A DNA stretch of 35,593 bases, from the NCBI GenBank assembly GCA_003254885.1, contig QANT01001796.1, forward strand, positions 1 to 35,593. Direction: 5' to 3'. The notes under the pieces were generated by a model. It was given only the letters and a program-made list of their open reading frames with translations, ran no database searches and was not told the origin of the DNA. Origin of the DNA: Purshia tridentata. Taxonomy: Eukaryota; Streptophyta; Magnoliopsida; Rosales; Rosaceae. How positions within the stretch are numbered: the first letter of the stretch is position 1; each line of letters begins with the position of its first letter. Of the stretch, positions 31,471 through 35,593 are shown one piece after another. The position numbers and the translations under genes were made by a program.

Positions 31471-31818
31471 AGGAAGCACGAACACCAACACAAATACAGG
31501 GACATGACCTGATACAATATGCCGATGAACATTCAAAATGACTAGGACACGACATGGTTCCAACACGGCTCCGACACGTTGGTTTAAATATTATATAGCA
31601 CATTACTTTAAAATTTTGATAGGACCCTATGTTTTTAAATAGCAAATAAGCCCTGCAGTGTCCTCATCCTGTGTCCTGGTGTGTCCTCACCTTGTTGGAA
31701 ACTCAAATTTGGGTGAAATTCAACGGACACGTCTATAAGTGTGTCAGACACGTATCGCACGAGTGTCCAAGTGTCAGAGAGTGTCACACTCCACCCCCTA
31801 GGAGTGTTTGTGTTTCTT
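31471..31818. mobile_element. MITE with 'gaagcacgaacac' termini
   Basis: The left end 'ggaagcacgaacaccaacac' and the reverse complement of the right end 'agaaacacaaacactcctag' are imperfect inverted repeats. The interior is full of 'gacacg' and 'cgtgtc' words ('aggacacgacatgg', 'gtgtcagacacgtatcgc'). No coding capacity. Target duplication not resolved. Confidence 0.55.
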
Positions 31819-31822
31819 AGAC

Positions 31823-32991
31823 AAAAATCAACTACGCCATCTCTCATCTCATATGTGATTTAGAAGAATTTTGTTCAACTTATTCATTAAGGTACATTAA
31901 TAGCATGAGTAATTAATTTTCTTATCTCCTAGCTTGTTGCAATCTTTCACTTCTTGTCATAGGCTCAATTGATCTCTTTACTCAAATCATGTTATTTTCT
32001 TTAATCATATATTTTCAATTGTATGTTGGCATATTTCTATCATCAATTTTTTTTTTTTAAACATGTATTTAGGGAGAATTTCAAGTCAATTAAGTGTCCA
32101 TTCTGATTTTAAAATGTTTTTTTTTTTCAGATGACTAGTTGTCTATGTTGAGGATCAAAATGTGAACGCTTTATGACTGGTCCTATCAAAACAAGACCGG
32201 TCCCAATTACATGCTGGGCGAATTTGGCGGTTCTGCTTGACTGCGCGGGTACAACATAAAAAAATAAAATAAAAACTTTTTTAAGTTTAAGACAATGAAA
32301 GACATTTAAGACAACCTAGCGCTGGGACTGAACGTGGTTTTCCCTTCTTCTCCAAAAAACTCTAGCCCTATCTCTCCCAGATCTCCATTTTTCTCACCCA
32401 TATCACTGAAATCCTCCATTCTCTTGTCAATTTCGGCAGCCCTAGGGGATTACCCACTAATAATTTGAAGTTTTGGAGTAGTGATTTGTGATTTTTGGAA
32501 TTTAGGGCTCAAAGGTATGATTTTGGGGTTTTCGAATTTTTCTTCAATTTCCTCCAAAATTATCTTTTTTGTTGTTGATTTCTGACTTGGGTTTCTCTTT
32601 GTTGGTGTTTTTCTTGATCAATTTTGATTTTGGTGCTTGATTATTGGATTGGTTGGCTCCTCATGTAGTTGGGTATGTGTTCTTCTCTTGTTTTTCAATT
32701 GTTATTGATGGGGAATGCTATTTGGGATTTCAATCTTATTGTTTTGGCTTGCTTATTGTGTCATTTTGTGCATGTTTGGTTTTTCGATTTTATTTGTGGG
32801 ATTTTGTAAATTAATTTGCTATTTTCTCATGTCTATTGCATGTTTTTCATGTCTTTTGTTGGTTTGTCATGATTATTGATTGGTTTTTTGTGATTTTTAC
32901 CTAAATGTGCTTGTTGGGTTTGTTGAATTTTACTAGTTTGGTTGTTGATGGTCATTGTTTGGTGTCATTTGATTGGTTTCTAGTGAATCAC
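31823..32991. other. 5' flank of the transposon-protein ORF
   Basis: AT-rich to about 32140. From 32330 there is a pyrimidine-rich, leader-like stretch ('cccttcttctccaaaaaactctagccctatctctccc'), then T-rich sequence that could be a leader intron ending before the ATG at 32992. No second LTR copy was found. Confidence 0.4.
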
Positions 32992-34047
32992 ATGAGTCGT
33001 AAAAAACAAAAGACTAGGGTTAGTGGTTCTAAGGCACCACCTCATGCTTCAACTCATAGGGAGTCATCTTCTAGATTTAAACTTTTTTTGTCTTCAAAGA
33101 ATGAGAACTTTCATTCTCAATATTTTAAGGGAAAATCTATTATGTTTGAGTGTGCGTTTTTCACTTCTGATATGGATGAAGAATTTGTGAGTATTCTTAG
33201 GTCAAGGGGTTGGTTGGATTATGCATTAGAATTCCCTCGGTATAATGAATCCATTGTCCAAGAGTTTTACTTTCATAGCCTTGTTGACTGGCATGTTTAT
33301 CTTCATGGTCAAGTGGTTCCTTTCAATGTCTCTGAAATCAAATCACTTTGTAGTCTTCCAGACTATGATGAAGATGATTATAACTAGTACTTTGATTTCA
33401 CTAAGGCTTTGTCTAAGGAAGAGATATTTGGAGCTTTTTACGATTATCCAAACTACATTTTGATTCCTAGTGAGCGTCTGACTCAGGGGGAATATAAGAA
33501 GATCTATCAGCGTCTCTTTCTGTTTGTTCGTGTCAATGTCTTTCCTACTTCTCACAAGTCTTGTATTGTGGATGAAGCTGGTTGGCTACTTTGTGCCATG
33601 ACCAATCTTGATATTCATGTTCCATTGCCTGAGATTATCTTTCGTTCTATTGTAGACACTAGTGAAACGGCTCATAAGATGAACACTAGTCTCACTTTTC
33701 CATGCTTTATCACTCATCTTGTGTCTAAATACAAAGTTCAAGAATTTCCTAATGATGTATTTCATGATCTGGAATCTCGTGTTACCATTGACATAGTGCG
33801 TCGGAGTGTTACGTTGTCGAAGCCTCTGCAACCTCTCTCTCACGCTCTTGCTTCGAGTGTTGTTCCGGAGGACCATCTCGCACCTCCTTCTTCTTTTTCC
33901 GCTCCTAATCCTAGTACATTCATTGATATTGCCTCTTTGATGACATATTTACAGCAGGAGTTTTCTAGCCTTCATGATCGATTTGATGACATCAAGGACC
34001 TAAACAACAAGGTCGAGGAGCTTCAAGAAGCGATTGCTGACATTTAG
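32992..34047 (+). pseudogene. 'Putative plant transposon protein'-like ORF with one internal stop
   Basis: One frame of 352 codons is broken only by TAG at 33385-33387. The upstream part starts MSRKKQKTRVSGSKAPPHAS and holds ILRSRGWLDYALEFPRYNES, then IVQEFYFHSLVDWHVYLHGQ and VVPFNVSEIKSL. The downstream part holds RLTQGEYKKIYQRLFLFVRV, then SHKSCIVDEAGWLLCAMTNL, and ends in a coiled coil (LQQEFSSLHDRFDDIKDLNN, KVEELQEAIADI). The layout resembles the plant retroelement family called 'putative plant transposon protein' (PF20167, from memory). An upstream in-frame ATG at 32905 exists, but the basic MSRKKQKTR start fits better. No polymerase genes nearby. It could be a truncated gag of an unseen element or a domesticated copy now broken. 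Confidence 0.65.
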
Positions 34048-34141
34048 CGTCAGCTGTGGAAGTCGTTTCCATAGGATCAAGTGTTTAACTGTTGATTTTG
34101 TTTTTATTAATCTAGTGTCTGATTAGTGCCCTTTGGCTTTC

Positions 34142-34160
34142 CTAGCCAAAAAAGGGGAGA
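34142..34160 (+). promoter_or_regulatory. Polypurine tract-like sequence after the ORF
   Basis: 'ccaaaaaaggggagaac' just downstream of the ORF resembles the polypurine tract preceding a 3' LTR in many plant Copia and LARD elements. What follows does not start with TG and has no upstream twin, so the element is incomplete if it is one. Confidence 0.45.
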
Positions 34161-35593
34161 ACTTTATTCTTTAACTTGGTCTATATTTGTGTTCTTTGTA
34201 GTTCTTTGTGTGTTTTGTTGTTCAAAGGCTGTTGACTTTTATTGGATTAGTTTGTTCACTCTTAATGGATTTTTGGAATCAAATTTAAGGAATCAATTTA
34301 AGGTTGCTTTTGATTAATGGACTTTAGTATTGCATTTGGTTTCTCTTGCCTCATTTGCTTTTTACAGGTACATTTGTTTTAATGCTTTCTTAGAGGTCAT
34401 GATCTTAGAATTGGGTTTGTCATTTCTCACCTTTAATGCCATCTATGCAAGTGATGAAGAAAATTGGTGTAATTATAAAACTGATCGAGTTTGAGAAGCT
34501 GAATTCTCATGAAAAAGTAGAGGAGCACAAACAGTGGACATAAATAGAACAAGAAGACGAACTAGAGTAAAACCAATAGTGGGAAAACCGTGACATGCTC
34601 TTGCTCTTGGTGTGCTCAATCAGCTGTTTATAGATGAAACCTTTGCTATTCATACTGTATTCCATATCTATTAGGCACCTTATGTTGAGTTCCTTCCCTT
34701 GTTATTTACAAATGTAAATAGTAGAGACAAGTTCTATAAGGTGAAGTCGTAATTGTATCAAAGGCAATTAAATTATCTTTTTCTGATTTGCAATTTGGCC
34801 TACGTGACCGATCCTCATGGTTCACATGCGCTTTTAAGTTTTTTTTTTTTTTACTTAATAATAATAACCTCTCTTTTAAAAAAGTAATAATAAAACATGA
34901 GTTTTATTTTGGCAATATCTAGTAGTTAAAAAACTAAGCAAAACTGCTATTAGAATCATCAAACTAATTCAAAAAAATATATCTTTATCATGCGTGATTA
35001 ACAAGTCATAGTTCACTACCCCTACATAACCTCGTTACGCTTCCATTTGAGTTGAGGACACAAATTCCTTTTTATGCTTTTGAAATACTTTGTGTTGCTT
35101 TTTTGATGATCTCTTCTTTGATTTCATTGTATTGGCTTAATATCATCGATGCCGTTATCTGAAGTCAATATGTTTCAGTCAAGTCTTGCAATTTGTATGC
35201 ACAATTTAATTTTTAAAAAATGTTCGACTATGTATTGCATAGAAACGAACTACAATATTAGCATGTCAACAATGTAATTTAATATAAATGTTTGCTACCA
35301 CTCTGATCTCCTATGTCATTTTACCATCCCAAAACTCCAAGAATCACCATTATGCCACAATCCCAACTGCCAAATTTCTCAAACAAATTAGAAATATGAA
35401 TTGAAAATTGCACATTGCACATTAAGTATAAACCAACTTAACTTACATGTATGTTTGCTTCACAACTTTCGTCATAGTAATCTTGTCATGAGTATACATA
35501 TCTCCGTTAAAACCCGTCCCACGAAATTCCTTAGATAGTTCGCTTAGTATAATGAGCTATAATATAGTAATTCAAATTAATAATTTTTTATCA
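34161..35593. other. Intergenic, no gene seen
   Basis: AT-rich sequence to the end of the window. Short open frames at 34126-34317 and from 34447 have no recognisable motif. I see no paired terminal repeats. Confidence 0.5.

Noticed and set aside
31635..31847. 70-codon minus-strand ORF
   Set aside because: Lies within a MITE full of 'gacacg' words; no homology recognised.
1..35593. A new multi-gene biological system or biosynthetic cluster
   Set aside because: The three sound genes belong to unrelated housekeeping processes and are oriented independently; the rest is transposon debris. Nothing supports a coordinated system.

Overview
This is a TE-rich stretch of a plant nuclear genome, from a core eudicot. 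The genes are spliced with GT-AG introns, the spacers are AT-rich and full of MITEs, and the proteins closely resemble those of Arabidopsis. One N sits inside a poly-T run at 1964. I see no bacterial, viral or organellar segment, no rRNA or tRNA gene and no CRISPR array.

Left half, 1-18.7 kb, the gene region. Three conserved genes can be rebuilt exon by exon. A KIWI-type RNA polymerase II coactivator (PC4/p15 family) lies on the minus strand at 3315-747, 105 aa in 4 exons. The ESCRT-III subunit VPS20 (CHMP6) lies on the plus strand at 6830-10292, 220 aa in 6 exons. Farnesylcysteine lyase (FCLY, prenylcysteine oxidase) lies on the minus strand at 18256-13842, 509 aa in 5 exons. KIWI and VPS20 are divergent; VPS20 and FCLY converge. 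The functions are unrelated (transcription, endosomal sorting, recovery of prenylated cysteine), so this is a syntenic block and not a pathway cluster. As I recall, the Arabidopsis genes are split between two chromosome 5 segments (KIWI with VPS20.2, and VPS20.1 near FCLY). The spacers hold a tRNA-derived SINE, several MULE-type MITEs, a long fold-back element, and a Helitron nested in a MULE-like element. The upstream regions of both VPS20 and FCLY are duplicated.

Middle, 18.7-22.3 kb. Two MITEs with perfect 9-bp target duplications flank an AT-rich spacer. A small four-exon gene model (101 aa, not recognised) at 20930-21729 shows signs of decay.

Right half, 22.3-35.6 kb, a retroelement graveyard. 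A complete LTR element (22394-27330, 5-bp target duplication ATTTC) carries a broken gene resembling the plant 'putative gypsy type transposon' gag-like family and has no visible polymerase. It sits inside the short LTR of an older Copia element, whose broken gag and RT/RNase H remnants follow to about 30.1 kb. Further right are a direct repeat flanking the RT remnant, an A-rich minisatellite, another MITE, and a 'putative plant transposon protein'-like ORF with one internal stop (32992-34047). The last 1.4 kb is featureless.

I found no convincing new biological system. The most useful observations are the conserved three-gene block, the repeated promoter duplications, the nested insertions and the decaying small gene.
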